A stretch of DNA of 64,000 bases from Flavobacteriales bacterium (GCA_020635815.1 JACJZB010000002.1:372001-436000); one strand, 5' to 3'; positions 1 through 8,161 are shown, numbered from the stretch's first letter. Numbers and translations: made by a program. The notes: generated from the letters alone by a model not told the origin.

Positions 1-371
1 AAATATACTTCTGTACTGTCATAATGCCCCAAATAAACATGGTAAATTCCTATTTGGTTGTAGGCTGTACTGAGTTGTTTTAAAGAGAAATTACTAGTTG
101 CTATAATTTCACGGTACAATTCAATAGACTTTTCAAGTTCTCCCGTTTGTGCATATTGATTTCCAAAATGTTTGGCAACGGTTAAAATACCATCTTTGTA
201 ATTCTGCTTTTTAGCATAATTTAATGCTTCTTCTGCAAAATTCATCGAAGAGTCGGTATTGGTTGTTTGTTTTGCTTGTTCTAATAAGCTATATACAATT
301 AAAGAATCTTCGTTGGCATACGTTGGTAATGCTATCAAAAAACAAATAATGATATGTATTACTTTTCTCAT
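1..371 (-). CDS. TPR-containing secreted or sensor protein (N-terminal part only)
   Basis: This gene starts at 371 and leaves the window at base 1, so about 123 residues are visible. The start MRKVIHIIICFLIALPTYA is a typical signal peptide. It is followed by helical repeats with TPR-like pattern (YAKKQNYKDGI, then GNQYAQTGELEKSIELYREI). Its ATG overlaps the stop codon of the upstream gene by four bases (ATGA), so the two are probably translationally coupled. In Bacteroidota such secreted TPR segments often continue into a membrane helix and a histidine-kinase or LuxR output domain. That part is outside the window, so the output is unknown. Confidence 0.8.
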   Translation of the reverse strand, partial: MRKVIHIIICFLIALPTYANEDSLIVYSLLEQAKQTTNTDSSMNFAEEALNYAKKQNYKDGILTVAKHFGNQYAQTGELEKSIELYREIIATSNFSLKQLSTAYNQIGIYHVYLGHYDSTEVY

Positions 372-1795
372 TTACTTTTATTCAACTTGTTTATTGTTAC
401 TCTTAATTCTGCAATAGCCGAACGAGAAAATTCATTCAATTCTTGAAGCTTTGTTTTTAACTCATTATTGGTATCCTTTAAAAAATAGCTCATATTGTCT
501 ATTGATGAAATGATAAAAGTTAATTGTGCTCCTATGTTATCGTGTAAATCGTGAGAAATCCGAAGTCGTTCTTGATTTAGTTTTTCTTTTGTTTTCGCTT
601 TAGCTATTTCATCTTTTAATCGATTAGCTGCTATTAGTTTTTGTTGTTTAAATTTTACTTGTTTTATAATGAAAAATCCTATTACAAACAACAAAAGCCC
701 TATTACAATTAAAGCATACATAAAATAACTTCGTTGTTTTATTTCCAATTCTTTTTTTGCTATTAACACATCTTGCTCAATAATTTGTGTTTCTTTCTTT
801 TCAGTTTCAAACTGTGTTTCTATCTCAGCTATCGTTTTATTTGTACTTTCATTTAACAAACTATCCTTTAAGCTTCGTTGGTTTTTTTGGTAAACCAACG
901 CCATTTCATAATTGTTTAACTTACTGTAACATATTGCTGCATATTCTGCCGCATACTGCCCCAAATGGATGTATTTATTATCAATGGCTTTATCATAACA
1001 TTCTATAAACCACTCTACAGCTTCCTTATAGTTTTCTTGTGCATAATAAAAATCGGCGTACAACACTAAACATTCTGCAATTCCATAGGTGTCATTCCTC
1101 TTTTTTCGAATTGCATACGATTCATCTAAGTATTCTTTTGATTTTTTATAGTCTTTTTTTACCAAATAAGCTCCCGATAAATGCCCTAATGCAAATGGAA
1201 TTCCTATACTATCATTTTGATTTCTTTTTAGATCTAACGCCTTGTTGTAATAATAAATAGCACTATCAACATTTCCTGCTATTTCTTGAACAATTCCATA
1301 GTTATCATAAACTGAATTTAATGCTACCTCATCGTTTATTTCTTTTAATAAATGAACCCCTTTTTGCATGTAAACAATGGCCCTATAAATGTCTCTCCTT
1401 TTCATAGCAAACCCTAATTCGGCATAGGTTATTCCAGCTTTTGATTTGTTGCTAGTTGCTTCATAAATCTTAATTGCTTTTAAATTGTAATCTAATCGTT
1501 TATCGTAATTACCTAAAAACCCATTAATCATAGCCAATTGATTATAAATATCTGCCTCGGCTATTTTATTATTTAATGCTACGGCATGTTTTAAGGTGTT
1601 TAAATACAATTGTTCAGCTACAGGCGTGTTTGCCACCACTTTATCATAAGGAATTGCTAATAAAATTTCAACTTGTTTTTTGGGAGAATAGTTTTGAATG
1701 GATGAAGCAATGCTATCTACATAATTTTGAGCATTGGCAACCATTGAAGTTGCCAGAAGCATAAAACAAATTATATTTTTTAAACTTATTCTCAT
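368..1795 (-). CDS. TPR sensor with transmembrane helix and HisKA_3-type phosphoacceptor domain, no ATPase domain
   Basis: The protein has 475 residues from the ATG at 1795; the longer open frame to 1816 needs a TTG codon and adds only residues before the signal peptide. Order: signal peptide (MRISLKNIICFMLLATSMVANA), about 320 residues of TPR repeats (for example AIYYYNKALDLKRNQND and AVEWFIECYDKA) expected in the periplasm, one membrane helix near residues 360-380, a short coiled coil, and a dimerisation/phosphoacceptor helix with LRISHDLHDNIGAQLTF (candidate phospho-His 419). It stops after AELRVTINKLNKSK, exactly where the HATPase_c domain normally begins. No N, G1 or G2 box follows, and the next gene starts at once with its own signal peptide. 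It therefore cannot phosphorylate itself. It could be a truncated kinase, or a partner for another kinase. Confidence 0.85.
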   Translation of the reverse strand: MRISLKNIICFMLLATSMVANAQNYVDSIASSIQNYSPKKQVEILLAIPYDKVVANTPVAEQLYLNTLKHAVALNNKIAEADIYNQLAMINGFLGNYDKRLDYNLKAIKIYEATSNKSKAGITYAELGFAMKRRDIYRAIVYMQKGVHLLKEINDEVALNSVYDNYGIVQEIAGNVDSAIYYYNKALDLKRNQNDSIGIPFALGHLSGAYLVKKDYKKSKEYLDESYAIRKKRNDTYGIAECLVLYADFYYAQENYKEAVEWFIECYDKAIDNKYIHLGQYAAEYAAICYSKLNNYEMALVYQKNQRSLKDSLLNESTNKTIAEIETQFETEKKETQIIEQDVLIAKKELEIKQRSYFMYALIVIGLLLFVIGFFIIKQVKFKQQKLIAANRLKDEIAKAKTKEKLNQERLRISHDLHDNIGAQLTFIISSIDNMSYFLKDTNNELKTKLQELNEFSRSAIAELRVTINKLNKSK

Positions 1796-1870
1796 AAAAA
1801 AGCCCCGATTAAACAAGACTTTAAAAATAGAATATTTTATGCTGTTTCAAGCAATCTTTAATATTTTTCT

Positions 1871-1911
1871 ATTAGCCGTAGAATTGAGTTATACGTATAA
1901 TCAACGCTAAT
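1871..1911. repeat. Imperfect palindrome in the sensor-gene promoter region
   Basis: ATTAGCCGT (1871-1879) and ACGCTAAT (1904-1911) are complementary with one bulge, and they enclose a perfect 12-bp palindrome TTATACGTATAA (1889-1900). The gap 1796-2109 has no convincing gene. This element and the one at 2043-2080 are the only structured sequences I see there. It could be an operator or a dispersed intergenic palindrome. Confidence 0.45.
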
Positions 1912-2042
1912 TATTTTTTATCACTTAACTTTAAATAACCTAAAAATAACGAAAGAAGCTACAACTACTATAGATATTAGGCAAAAGACAATGAACTGCT
2001 ACATAAATAACAACAATTTTAACTTAAAAACTTATTTAGTTT

Positions 2043-2080
2043 TACTAAATTCGGATTATACGTTTAACCCAAATTTAGTA
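2043..2080. repeat. Stem-loop in the intergenic gap
   Basis: TACTAAATT (2043-2051) is exactly complementary to AATTTAGTA (2072-2080), with a 20-base loop that contains another copy of TTATACGT. It lies 30 bases downstream of the carbonic-anhydrase-like gene on the minus strand and has no T-run in the right place for a clear terminator. Function unknown. Confidence 0.4.
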
Positions 2081-2109
2081 ATTCAATCGGACTTTTTATT
2101 GCTTTAATA

Positions 2110-2634
2110 TTATTTCTCCGATTCTGTGTACCATCCCGAATACATCACATAACTATCAGCAATTCGGTTAATTTCTCCTTCTAATAAATCTTTGCCAACC
2201 TCTTTAATTTTTTTTGCGGGGTTACCAGCATAAACACAACCACTTTTTATGTGTGTGCCTTTGGTTACAACAGCTCCTGCACCAACAATTGAGTTGCTTT
2301 CAATTACAACATCATCCATTACAATTGCACCCATACCAATTAATACATTATCGTGCACAGTGCAGCCATGCACTAAAGCATTATGCCCAATAGAAACATT
2401 GTTACCAATTGTGGTTGGCGATTTTTTATAAGTTGCATGTATTACAGCACCATCTTGCACATTTACCTTATTACCCATTTTAATAAAGTGAACATCGCCA
2501 CGTATCACGGCATTAAACCAAATACTGCAATTATCACCCATTTTCACATCACCTGTAATGGTTGCGTTTTCGGCTAAAAAGCAATCATCACCAAACTCAG
2601 GAGTTACTCCGTTTACTGTTTTTATTAAAGCCAT
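2110..2634 (-). CDS. Gamma-class carbonic anhydrase family protein (left-handed beta-helix)
   Basis: This 174-residue protein consists of hexapeptide repeats (for example NATITGDVKMGDNCSIWFN and NKVNVQDGAVIHAT), which fold as a left-handed parallel beta-helix and form trimers. Metal-binding histidines are visible in VIHAT, IGHNALVHG and the region between, in the pattern of the YrdA/PaaY/CamH group. Family members are zinc proteins, some with carbonic anhydrase activity and others with none demonstrated, so the exact reaction is not certain. It is the last gene of the rsgA-dtd operon, with one base between it and dtd. Confidence 0.88.
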   Translation of the reverse strand: MALIKTVNGVTPEFGDDCFLAENATITGDVKMGDNCSIWFNAVIRGDVHFIKMGNKVNVQDGAVIHATYKKSPTTIGNNVSIGHNALVHGCTVHDNVLIGMGAIVMDDVVIESNSIVGAGAVVTKGTHIKSGCVYAGNPAKKIKEVGKDLLEGEINRIADSYVMYSGWYTESEK

Positions 2635-2635
2635 T

Positions 2636-3088
2636 TTATTCTTTGTTTTTACTATCTATTGTTATGGTTACAGGGCCATCGTTAATTAATGCAACTTTCA
2701 TGTCGGCACCAAATTCTCCTGTTTGAATTGGTTTGCCTAAATCTATTCCTAGTTGTTTTATAAACTGCTCGTATAAAGGTATTGCAATGTCTGGTTTCGC
2801 TGCTTTTATAAAAGAAGGTCTGTTGCCTTTTTTTGTACTTGCATGCAAGGTAAACTGGCTAATTAATAAAATTTCACCACGGGTATCGTTAACCGATAAA
2901 TTCATATTCCCATTTTCATCACCAAAAATCCGTAATCGAGTTATTTTTCCACTCATCCATTCAATATCTTCTAGTGTGTCGATTTCTTCAAAACCTACCA
3001 ACACCAATAAGCCAGCATTTATTTTGCCAGTTACATTTTTGTTAATTGTAACAGAAGCTTCAGAAACTCTTTGGATAACTACTTTCAT
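2636..3088 (-). CDS. dtd: D-aminoacyl-tRNA deacylase
   Basis: This 150-residue protein has the normal length and motifs of bacterial DTD: MKVVIQRVSEASVTI at the start, SQFTLHAST (the SQFTL active-site motif), RPSF, and NDGPVTITIDS at the C-terminus (the cross-subunit Gly-cisPro signature GPVT). It removes D-amino acids, and glycine mischarged on tRNA-Ala, and so protects translation. It sits two bases after rsgA and one base before the carbonic-anhydrase-like gene, in one minus-strand operon. Confidence 0.96.
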   Translation of the reverse strand: MKVVIQRVSEASVTINKNVTGKINAGLLVLVGFEEIDTLEDIEWMSGKITRLRIFGDENGNMNLSVNDTRGEILLISQFTLHASTKKGNRPSFIKAAKPDIAIPLYEQFIKQLGIDLGKPIQTGEFGADMKVALINDGPVTITIDSKNKE

Positions 3089-3090
3089 AA

Positions 3091-4023
3091 TTAATAACCT
3101 TTATCACGATAATTTTCTTCCTCATCGTCATTATACATACTCAGGTAGTTGTTGTATCGAAATTCTTCAATTTCACCTGTGGCTACTGCATCTTTTACAG
3201 CGCATTTAGGTTCGTTAATGTGTTGGCAATTATTAAAATGACAATCGTTTAACAAAGCTCTCATTTCTAAGAAATAATGTGACATCTCGTTTTTATCAAA
3301 ATCAATTAATCCAAAAGCTTTAACACCTGGAGTGTCAATTATATAACCACCAAAATGTAATTCAAACATTTCAGCAAAAGTGGTGGTATGTTTTCCTTGA
3401 GAGTGCGATTCAGAAATTTCAGAAGTTTTTAATTTTAGTTGAGGTTCAATGCAATTCAATAAAGTCGATTTTCCTACACCTGAATGACCAGAAACCACAG
3501 AAATTTTATCTTTCATGATAGTTTTTAACTCCTCAATATTTGCTTCTTTTAATGCAGAAATAGCAATACACTGGTAGCCAATATTGGTATAGATTGCCAT
3601 TAACTCAGTAAGTTTTTCTTTTTCAGCTTCAGTATAAATATCTATTTTATTAAAAACAATAATGGTAGGGATGTGGTAAGCCTCTGCGGTAATTAAAAAT
3701 CGGTCGATAAAACCAGTATAAGTTGTAGGGTGGCTTAGTGTGACTATTAATAAAGCTTGGTCGATATTTGCTGCAATAATGTGCGAACGCTTAGAAAGAT
3801 TTACTGATTTTCGGATAATGTAATTTTTCCGATTCTGAATTTTAGTAATTACATAATTTTCTTCAGTTTCTTTTAAGGTAACAACATCGCCAACAGCCAC
3901 AGGGTTGGTTGTTTTAATGCCTTGTATCCTAAATTTCCCTTGAATTCGGGCGTCAACTTGCTTTCCGTCTTTTAAACGAACGGAGTACCAACTACCAGTA
4001 GATTTTATTACTATTCCTTGCAA
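3091..4023 (-). CDS. rsgA: Ribosome small-subunit biogenesis GTPase RsgA
   Basis: RsgA is a circularly permuted GTPase that helps the 30S subunit mature. An N-terminal OB-fold (GIVIKSTGSWYSV, residues 3-15) is followed by the permuted G motifs: NKID (125-128, G4), GHSGVGKST (179-187, G1), TTT (214-216, G2), DTPG (230-233, G3). A C-terminal zinc site has Cys261, Cys266, His268 and Cys274. The open frame extends to 4044, but that first codon is TTG and lies inside a perfect -7 box (TAACTTTG). The homologous start of the family corresponds to the TTG at 4023, giving 310 residues. First gene of the rsgA-dtd operon. Confidence 0.95.
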   Translation of the reverse strand: MQGIVIKSTGSWYSVRLKDGKQVDARIQGKFRIQGIKTTNPVAVGDVVTLKETEENYVITKIQNRKNYIIRKSVNLSKRSHIIAANIDQALLIVTLSHPTTYTGFIDRFLITAEAYHIPTIIVFNKIDIYTEAEKEKLTELMAIYTNIGYQCIAISALKEANIEELKTIMKDKISVVSGHSGVGKSTLLNCIEPQLKLKTSEISESHSQGKHTTTFAEMFELHFGGYIIDTPGVKAFGLIDFDKNEMSHYFLEMRALLNDCHFNNCQHINEPKCAVKDAVATGEIEEFRYNNYLSMYNDDEEENYRDKGY

Positions 4024-4041
4024 TATGTTAAAATAAAAAAT

Positions 4042-4049
4042 CAAAGTTA
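4042..4049 (-). promoter_or_regulatory. -7 box of the rsgA operon promoter
   Basis: TAACTTTG on the minus strand matches the Bacteroidota -7 consensus TAnnTTTG. It lies 18 bases before the TTG at 4023 and overlaps the alternative upstream start codon, which argues against that start. No good -33 element is seen. Confidence 0.5.
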
Positions 4050-4127
4050 AAGAATTAAATGCTTTAAGCTAAAATTGGTACTTTCGTATTGTAATAAATG
4101 TTTGCTAGTAAAGGTCAAGGAAATTGA

Positions 4128-4155
4128 TTTCAAACTTCAAACTTCAAACTTCAAA
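4128..4155 (+). repeat. Four 7-bp tandem repeats just before gldA
   Basis: Four head-to-tail copies of a heptamer (TTTCAAA once, then CTTCAAA three times) end two bases before the gldA ATG at 4158. The sequence resembles the TTTCAAAT iterons at 42766-42797. It could change leader length by slipped-strand copying, or be the remains of a mobile cassette. Confidence 0.85.
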
Positions 4156-4157
4156 TT

Positions 4158-5060
4158 ATGTCGATAGTAGTAAAAAATGTAACTAAAATTTATGGTGAAC
4201 AAAAAGCTTTAAATGATGTTTCATTTGAAATTGGTAGCGGTGAAATTGTTGGTTTTTTAGGTCCAAATGGAGCAGGAAAATCTACAATGATGAAAATTAT
4301 TACTTGTTTTATTCCTCAAACCAGTGGAATAATTAAAGTTTGTGGGTATGATGTTACCGAAGACCCTATTGAGGTAAAACGCAATGTAGGCTATTTGCCA
4401 GAGCACAACCCGCTTTATTTAGACATGTATGTTAAAGAATATTTAGACTTTGTTGGCGGGGTTTATAAAATTGACAATAGAAATGCACGAGTTAAAGAAA
4501 TGGTTGACATTGTTGGCTTAGGATTGGAGCAAAACAAAAAAATTGGAGCTTTATCAAAAGGTTATCGCCAAAGAGTTGGTTTAGCTCAAGCAATGATTCA
4601 TAATCCTAAAGTGTTAATTTTAGATGAGCCAACCACAGGGCTAGATCCAAATCAATTAGAAGAAATACGAAATTTAATTAAAAAGATAGGAAAAGAAAAA
4701 ACAATTATGCTTTCTACCCACATTATGCAAGAGGTAGAAGCAATTTGTGATAAAACCATTATTGTAAATAAAGGAATAATTGTAGCAAACGAAACCACTA
4801 AAGAATTACAACAACGAAACAAACAAGGCATTGTTGTTACAGTTGAGTTTGACAAATCTGTTGAAAAAACACAGCTAGAAAAAGTTGATGGAGTGACAAA
4901 AGTTGCTCAAAAATCAGAAACAACATTAGTATTAGAAATAAAAACAGATAATGTGAGAAATAACATTTTTCAATTTGCTATGCAACATGATTTAACCGTT
5001 TTAACGATGCAAAAAGAAACACAATCGTTAGAAAATGTGTTCAAATCATTAACAAAATAA
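4158..5060 (+). CDS. gldA: ABC transporter ATP-binding protein, GldA type (gliding motility)
   Basis: This is a 300-residue ATPase subunit with Walker A GPNGAGKST (residues 35-43), signature LSKGYRQRVGLAQAM, Walker B VLILDEPTTGLDP and the H-loop in STHIMQEVE. The start SIVVKNVTKIYGEQKALNDVSFEI and the C-terminal domain of about 80 residues resemble GldA of Flavobacteria, which works with GldF and GldG in gliding. The gldFG genes are not beside it, as is common in this phylum, so assignment rests on sequence alone. It could also be a related ABC-2 type ATPase. The 7-bp repeat array directly before its ATG is unusual. Confidence 0.8.
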   Translation: MSIVVKNVTKIYGEQKALNDVSFEIGSGEIVGFLGPNGAGKSTMMKIITCFIPQTSGIIKVCGYDVTEDPIEVKRNVGYLPEHNPLYLDMYVKEYLDFVGGVYKIDNRNARVKEMVDIVGLGLEQNKKIGALSKGYRQRVGLAQAMIHNPKVLILDEPTTGLDPNQLEEIRNLIKKIGKEKTIMLSTHIMQEVEAICDKTIIVNKGIIVANETTKELQQRNKQGIVVTVEFDKSVEKTQLEKVDGVTKVAQKSETTLVLEIKTDNVRNNIFQFAMQHDLTVLTMQKETQSLENVFKSLTK

Positions 5061-5074
5061 AATCCGTTATTTTT

Positions 5075-5104
5075 TCCCTGACGGAATGAAATGGAGATCA
5101 GGGA
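5075..5104. repeat. Stem-loop after gldA, possible dispersed repeat
   Basis: TCCCTGA (5075-5081) pairs with TCAGGGA (5098-5104) around a purine-rich loop. It starts 14 bases after the gldA stop in an otherwise very AT-rich gap (5061-5453). The higher GC content suggests a dispersed intergenic repeat; it may also act as a processing or termination hairpin. Confidence 0.5.
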
Positions 5105-5191
5105 TCCAGATTTTAAAGCTTCTTTTACTTTTTAATATAAAAAGATAGCTATAGAATTAACAAGATAAAAGGTTAGAAAATTTGAGTTGTC

Positions 5192-5230
5192 ACCTTCAAG
5201 GTTTTTAAAACCTCGAAGGTATTTTTTTAG
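5192..5230 (+). terminator. Hairpin with T-run downstream of gldA
   Basis: ACCTTCAAGGTTTT (5192-5205) and AAAACCTCGAAGGT (5207-5220) form an almost perfect inverted repeat with one mismatch, followed by seven T. It looks like a rho-independent terminator, and also like the palindromic ACCTTCAAGGT intergenic repeat I recall from Flavobacteria. Confidence 0.6.
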
Positions 5231-5300
5231 ACAAAAAAAAGGAACTTTTTTTTAAAAAAGAAATAAGGAAAATAATTCCTAAAAATTTATTTAGAATGCA

Positions 5301-5331
5301 TTGTGCGAACTAAAAAAAAATACGACTTTTG
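5301..5331 (+). promoter_or_regulatory. Possible metK promoter
   Basis: TTG at 5301 and a degenerate -7 region TACGACTTTTG at 5321-5331 lie in the expected order just before the riboswitch. The -7 match to TAnnTTTG is imperfect, so this is a weak call based mainly on position. Confidence 0.3.
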
Positions 5332-5345
5332 AACATCAATAATAA

Positions 5346-5390
5346 TGTGGAATGATTTGGCTGCTTGCGACCACAGAAAAAAAAGCTAAA
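5346..5390 (+). promoter_or_regulatory. SAM-II riboswitch controlling metK
   Basis: Stem P1 is TGTGG (5346-5350) with CCACA (5371-5375). Between them is the conserved core TGATTTGGCTGCTTGC (5353-5368). The pseudoknot P2 pairs GGCT (5359-5362) with AGCT (5384-5387), followed by the conserved AAA run, across an A-rich loop. This is the compact H-type pseudoknot of the SAM-II (SAM_alpha) family, which turns off S-adenosylmethionine-related genes when SAM binds. The aptamer ends about 64 bases before the metK ATG, and metK makes SAM, so direct feedback control is expected. Confidence 0.87.
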
Positions 5391-5453
5391 AATGTATTTT
5401 TCTAATTGCTTTCAGCCGACATTTCGTTTTAACAACTTAAAAAACAATATAAA

Positions 5454-6707
5454 ATGTCGTATTTATTCACCTCAGAATCAGTATCAGAAGGACATCCAGA
5501 TAAAGTGGCTGACCAAATTTCAGATGCATTAATTGATAATTTTTTAGCATTCGATCCAGAATCGAAGGTAGCTTGTGAAACCCTAGTAACTACCGGTCAA
5601 GTAGTGCTTGCAGGAGAAGTAAAATCTAAAACTTATGTAGATGTTCAAAAAATTGCTCGTGGAGTTGTAAATAAAATTGGATATACGAAGAGTGAGTACA
5701 TGTTTGACGGTAACTCTTGCGGTGTGTTTTCTGCAATCCACGAACAATCGCCAGACATTAACCAAGGAGTTGAACGTAAGAAAAAAGAAGATCAAGGAGC
5801 GGGTGACCAAGGAATGATGTTTGGTTATGCAACCAACGAAACTGAAAACTATATGCCTTTAGCACTTCAAATTTCTCACATGTTATTACAAGAATTAGCA
5901 GTGTTGAGAAGAGAAGGAAAGAAAATTAAATATTTACGTCCAGATGCAAAATCGCAAGTAACAATTGAGTATGATGATGACAATACACCAATTAGAATTG
6001 ATGCAATTGTAGTATCTACTCAACACGATGATTTTGACACAGAAGCTATAATGTTAAAGAAAATTAAAGACGATATCATCAACATTTTAATTCCAAGAGT
6101 AAAAAAACAATTACCAAAAAAGCTACAAGCATTATTTAACGATAAAATAAAATACCACGTTAACCCAACAGGAATATTTGTAATTGGTGGCCCTCACGGT
6201 GATACTGGATTAACAGGAAGAAAAATTATAGTCGATACTTACGGAGGTAAAGGAGCTCACGGTGGTGGAGCATTTTCTGGAAAAGATCCAAGTAAAGTTG
6301 ACCGTTCAGCAGCTTATGCAACACGTCACATTGCCAAAAATTTAGTGGCAGCAGGATTAGCAGACGAGGTGCTAGTACAGGTAGCTTATGCCATTGGAGT
6401 TGCTCAACCTATGGGTATTTTTATTGATACTTACGGTACTTCTAAAGTAAAATTAACAGATGGACAAATTGCTAAAAAAGTAGAAAAACTTTTTGATATG
6501 CGTCCTTATGCTATAGAAACTAGGTTTAAATTAAGAACACCCATTTATTCTGAAACTGCTGCTTATGGTCACATGGGTAGAACATGCGAAACAGTTGAAA
6601 AACAGTTTACCGATGGTTCAGGAAAAGTTAAAAAAGTAAAAGTTAAATTATTTCCTTGGGAAGAATTAGACTATGTAGATAAGGTTAAAAAAACATTTAA
6701 CTTATAG
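5454..6707 (+). CDS. metK: S-adenosylmethionine synthase (methionine adenosyltransferase)
   Basis: This 417-residue cytoplasmic enzyme makes S-adenosylmethionine from methionine and ATP. Visible signatures are [15 protein letters not shown] at residues 7-21 (ATP and metal site), [12 protein letters not shown] (the MetK signature hexapeptide region) and [19 protein letters not shown] (the second signature, glycine-rich P-loop-like). The length is slightly above the usual 385-400 because of insertions typical of Bacteroidota. It stands alone, with its own leader containing a SAM-II riboswitch, so its product probably represses its own synthesis. Confidence 0.98.
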   Translation: MSYLFTSESVSEGHPDKVADQISDALIDNFLAFDPESKVACETLVTTGQVVLAGEVKSKTYVDVQKIARGVVNKIGYTKSEYMFDGNSCGVFSAIHEQSPDINQGVERKKKEDQGAGDQGMMFGYATNETENYMPLALQISHMLLQELAVLRREGKKIKYLRPDAKSQVTIEYDDDNTPIRIDAIVVSTQHDDFDTEAIMLKKIKDDIINILIPRVKKQLPKKLQALFNDKIKYHVNPTGIFVIGGPHGDTGLTGRKIIVDTYGGKGAHGGGAFSGKDPSKVDRSAAYATRHIAKNLVAAGLADEVLVQVAYAIGVAQPMGIFIDTYGTSKVKLTDGQIAKKVEKLFDMRPYAIETRFKLRTPIYSETAAYGHMGRTCETVEKQFTDGSGKVKKVKVKLFPWEELDYVDKVKKTFNL

Positions 6708-6742
6708 AATATTAAATAGATACAAGCGTTTAATGTAAATAA

Positions 6743-6773
6743 GGTTGATTTCCATTTATGGCGAAAATCAACC
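6743..6773 (+). terminator. Hairpin downstream of metK
   Basis: GGTTGATTT (6743-6751) pairs exactly with AAATCAACC (6765-6773), and the loop holds an inner CCAT/ATGG stem. It starts 35 bases after the metK stop. It lacks a T-run, so it may be a 3'-end stabiliser or a rho-independent-like terminator of low quality. Confidence 0.45.
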
Positions 6774-6886
6774 GTTAACATAACGATAATAAAAAAAATT
6801 AACGATGGAATAATTTTTTTTGTAACTTGGCATCCAAAATCAATTATAATAAATAAAAATAGATAGACAACAAACAATTAAACTCT

Positions 6887-7732
6887 ATGAAAAAGTTATT
6901 TGCACTATTAACAATTACAGGCTTTTTAAGCTTCGGAATGTTAAACACAGTTTACGCACAAGATGAAACTGCTACAGAAGAAGTAGTTGCTGAAGGCGAA
7001 GAAGTAATGGATGAAGCTCCTGCTGAAGAAGTGGCTGCTGAACCAGTTGTTGAAAATGCTCCAGTTGAAGAAGAAGCAGCTCCAGTAGCTGATGAATCTT
7101 TCACTCAAATTATTAAACAAAAATTTATTGAAGGTGGTCCTGGATTTATGGGGATTGTATTGGTTTGTTTGATTTTAGGTTTAGCAATTGTTATTGAAAG
7201 AATTATTTACTTAAACATGTCAACAACTAACACTAATAAATTATTAGCTGGTATCGAAGAAGCTTTAGCTTCAGGTGGTGTTGATGCTGCAAAAGAAGTT
7301 TGTAGAAACACAAAAGGTCCTGTTGCAAGTATTTTTTACCAAGGTTTAGACAGAAGTCATGAAGGAATTGACATGGTTGAAAAATCAGTTGTTTCTTATG
7401 GTGGAGTTCAAATGGGATTATTAGAGAAAGGAATTTCTTGGATTTCATTATTCATTGCTTTAGCTCCGATGCTTGGGTTTATGGGTACTGTAATTGGTAT
7501 GATTGGTGCCTTTGATGCGATTGCAGCAGCAGGAGATATTTCTCCAGCGGTAGTTGCTGATGGTATTAAAGTAGCCTTATTAACAACTGTATTTGGTTTG
7601 ATCGTTGCGATTATCCTTCAAATCTTTTATAATTATATCGTTGCAAAAGTAGATAGCTTAGTTAATGACATGGAAAATGCTTCTATCTCTTTAATTGACT
7701 TATTAGTTAAAAACGAATTAACAAATAAATAA
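6887..7732 (+). CDS. exbB: MotA/TolQ/ExbB proton channel family protein
   Basis: This 281-residue inner-membrane protein is the channel subunit of an ExbB/ExbD or TolQ/TolR-type motor that uses proton motive force to energise the outer membrane. A signal-like first helix (residues 1-24) is followed by an acidic, alanine/valine/glutamate-rich stretch (about 26-70), then helices near 90-112, 178-208 and 222-248. The conserved LFIALAPMLGFMGTVIGMI segment carries the polar Thr of the channel. It is followed after nine bases by a small membrane protein and two ExbD genes, so the four form an operon. The specific outer-membrane partner (TonB-dependent receptors or a Tol-like system) is not identified here. 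Confidence 0.93.
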   Translation: MKKLFALLTITGFLSFGMLNTVYAQDETATEEVVAEGEEVMDEAPAEEVAAEPVVENAPVEEEAAPVADESFTQIIKQKFIEGGPGFMGIVLVCLILGLAIVIERIIYLNMSTTNTNKLLAGIEEALASGGVDAAKEVCRNTKGPVASIFYQGLDRSHEGIDMVEKSVVSYGGVQMGLLEKGISWISLFIALAPMLGFMGTVIGMIGAFDAIAAAGDISPAVVADGIKVALLTTVFGLIVAIILQIFYNYIVAKVDSLVNDMENASISLIDLLVKNELTNK

Positions 7733-7741
7733 TAAAACAAC

Positions 7742-8152
7742 ATGGGTAACAATAAGTTATTTAGTACAATATTAATAGCCTTATTAGGACTATCAGCAGT
7801 ATTAAGCATATTGTTTTTTGCAGGTGTAGTTTCAGAAGGTTTGTTAATTACGTGGTGCTATGTATTATTGGCAATTGCAGCTGTTACAGCAGTAGTTTTT
7901 CCAATAATTACAATGGCACAAAATCCGAAAGGAGCAAAAAATGCATTAATCGGCGTTGTAGCTTTAGTGGTTGTTGGAGGTATTAGTTATGCACTTGCAG
8001 GTAGTGAAGAGTATTTTACACTTGATGGTGTTTTATTAGCTGATGCATCAACTTCTAAACAATCAGGAGCTGGATTAATTGCTTTTTATATTATGGGTGC
8101 CGGAGCTATTGGTGCTGTAATATTTGCTGAAGTTTCTAAAATGTTAAAATAA
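7742..8152 (+). CDS. Four-helix small membrane protein of the ExbB-ExbD operon
   Basis: The protein has 136 residues with four predicted membrane helices (about residues 6-27, 32-58, 68-88 and 108-133). I see no enzymatic motif. It lies between exbB (9-base gap) and the first exbD (9-base gap), a place where Bacteroidota often carry a conserved hypothetical membrane protein. Its position suggests that it is an accessory subunit of the ExbBD complex, but this is inference. Confidence 0.85.
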   Translation: MGNNKLFSTILIALLGLSAVLSILFFAGVVSEGLLITWCYVLLAIAAVTAVVFPIITMAQNPKGAKNALIGVVALVVVGGISYALAGSEEYFTLDGVLLADASTSKQSGAGLIAFYIMGAGAIGAVIFAEVSKMLK

Positions 8153-8161
8153 AAACCTGAT

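Noticed and set aside
4024..4044. Longer rsgA start at 4044
   Set aside because: The codon is TTG and is inside the -7 box; the family start fits the codon at 4023.
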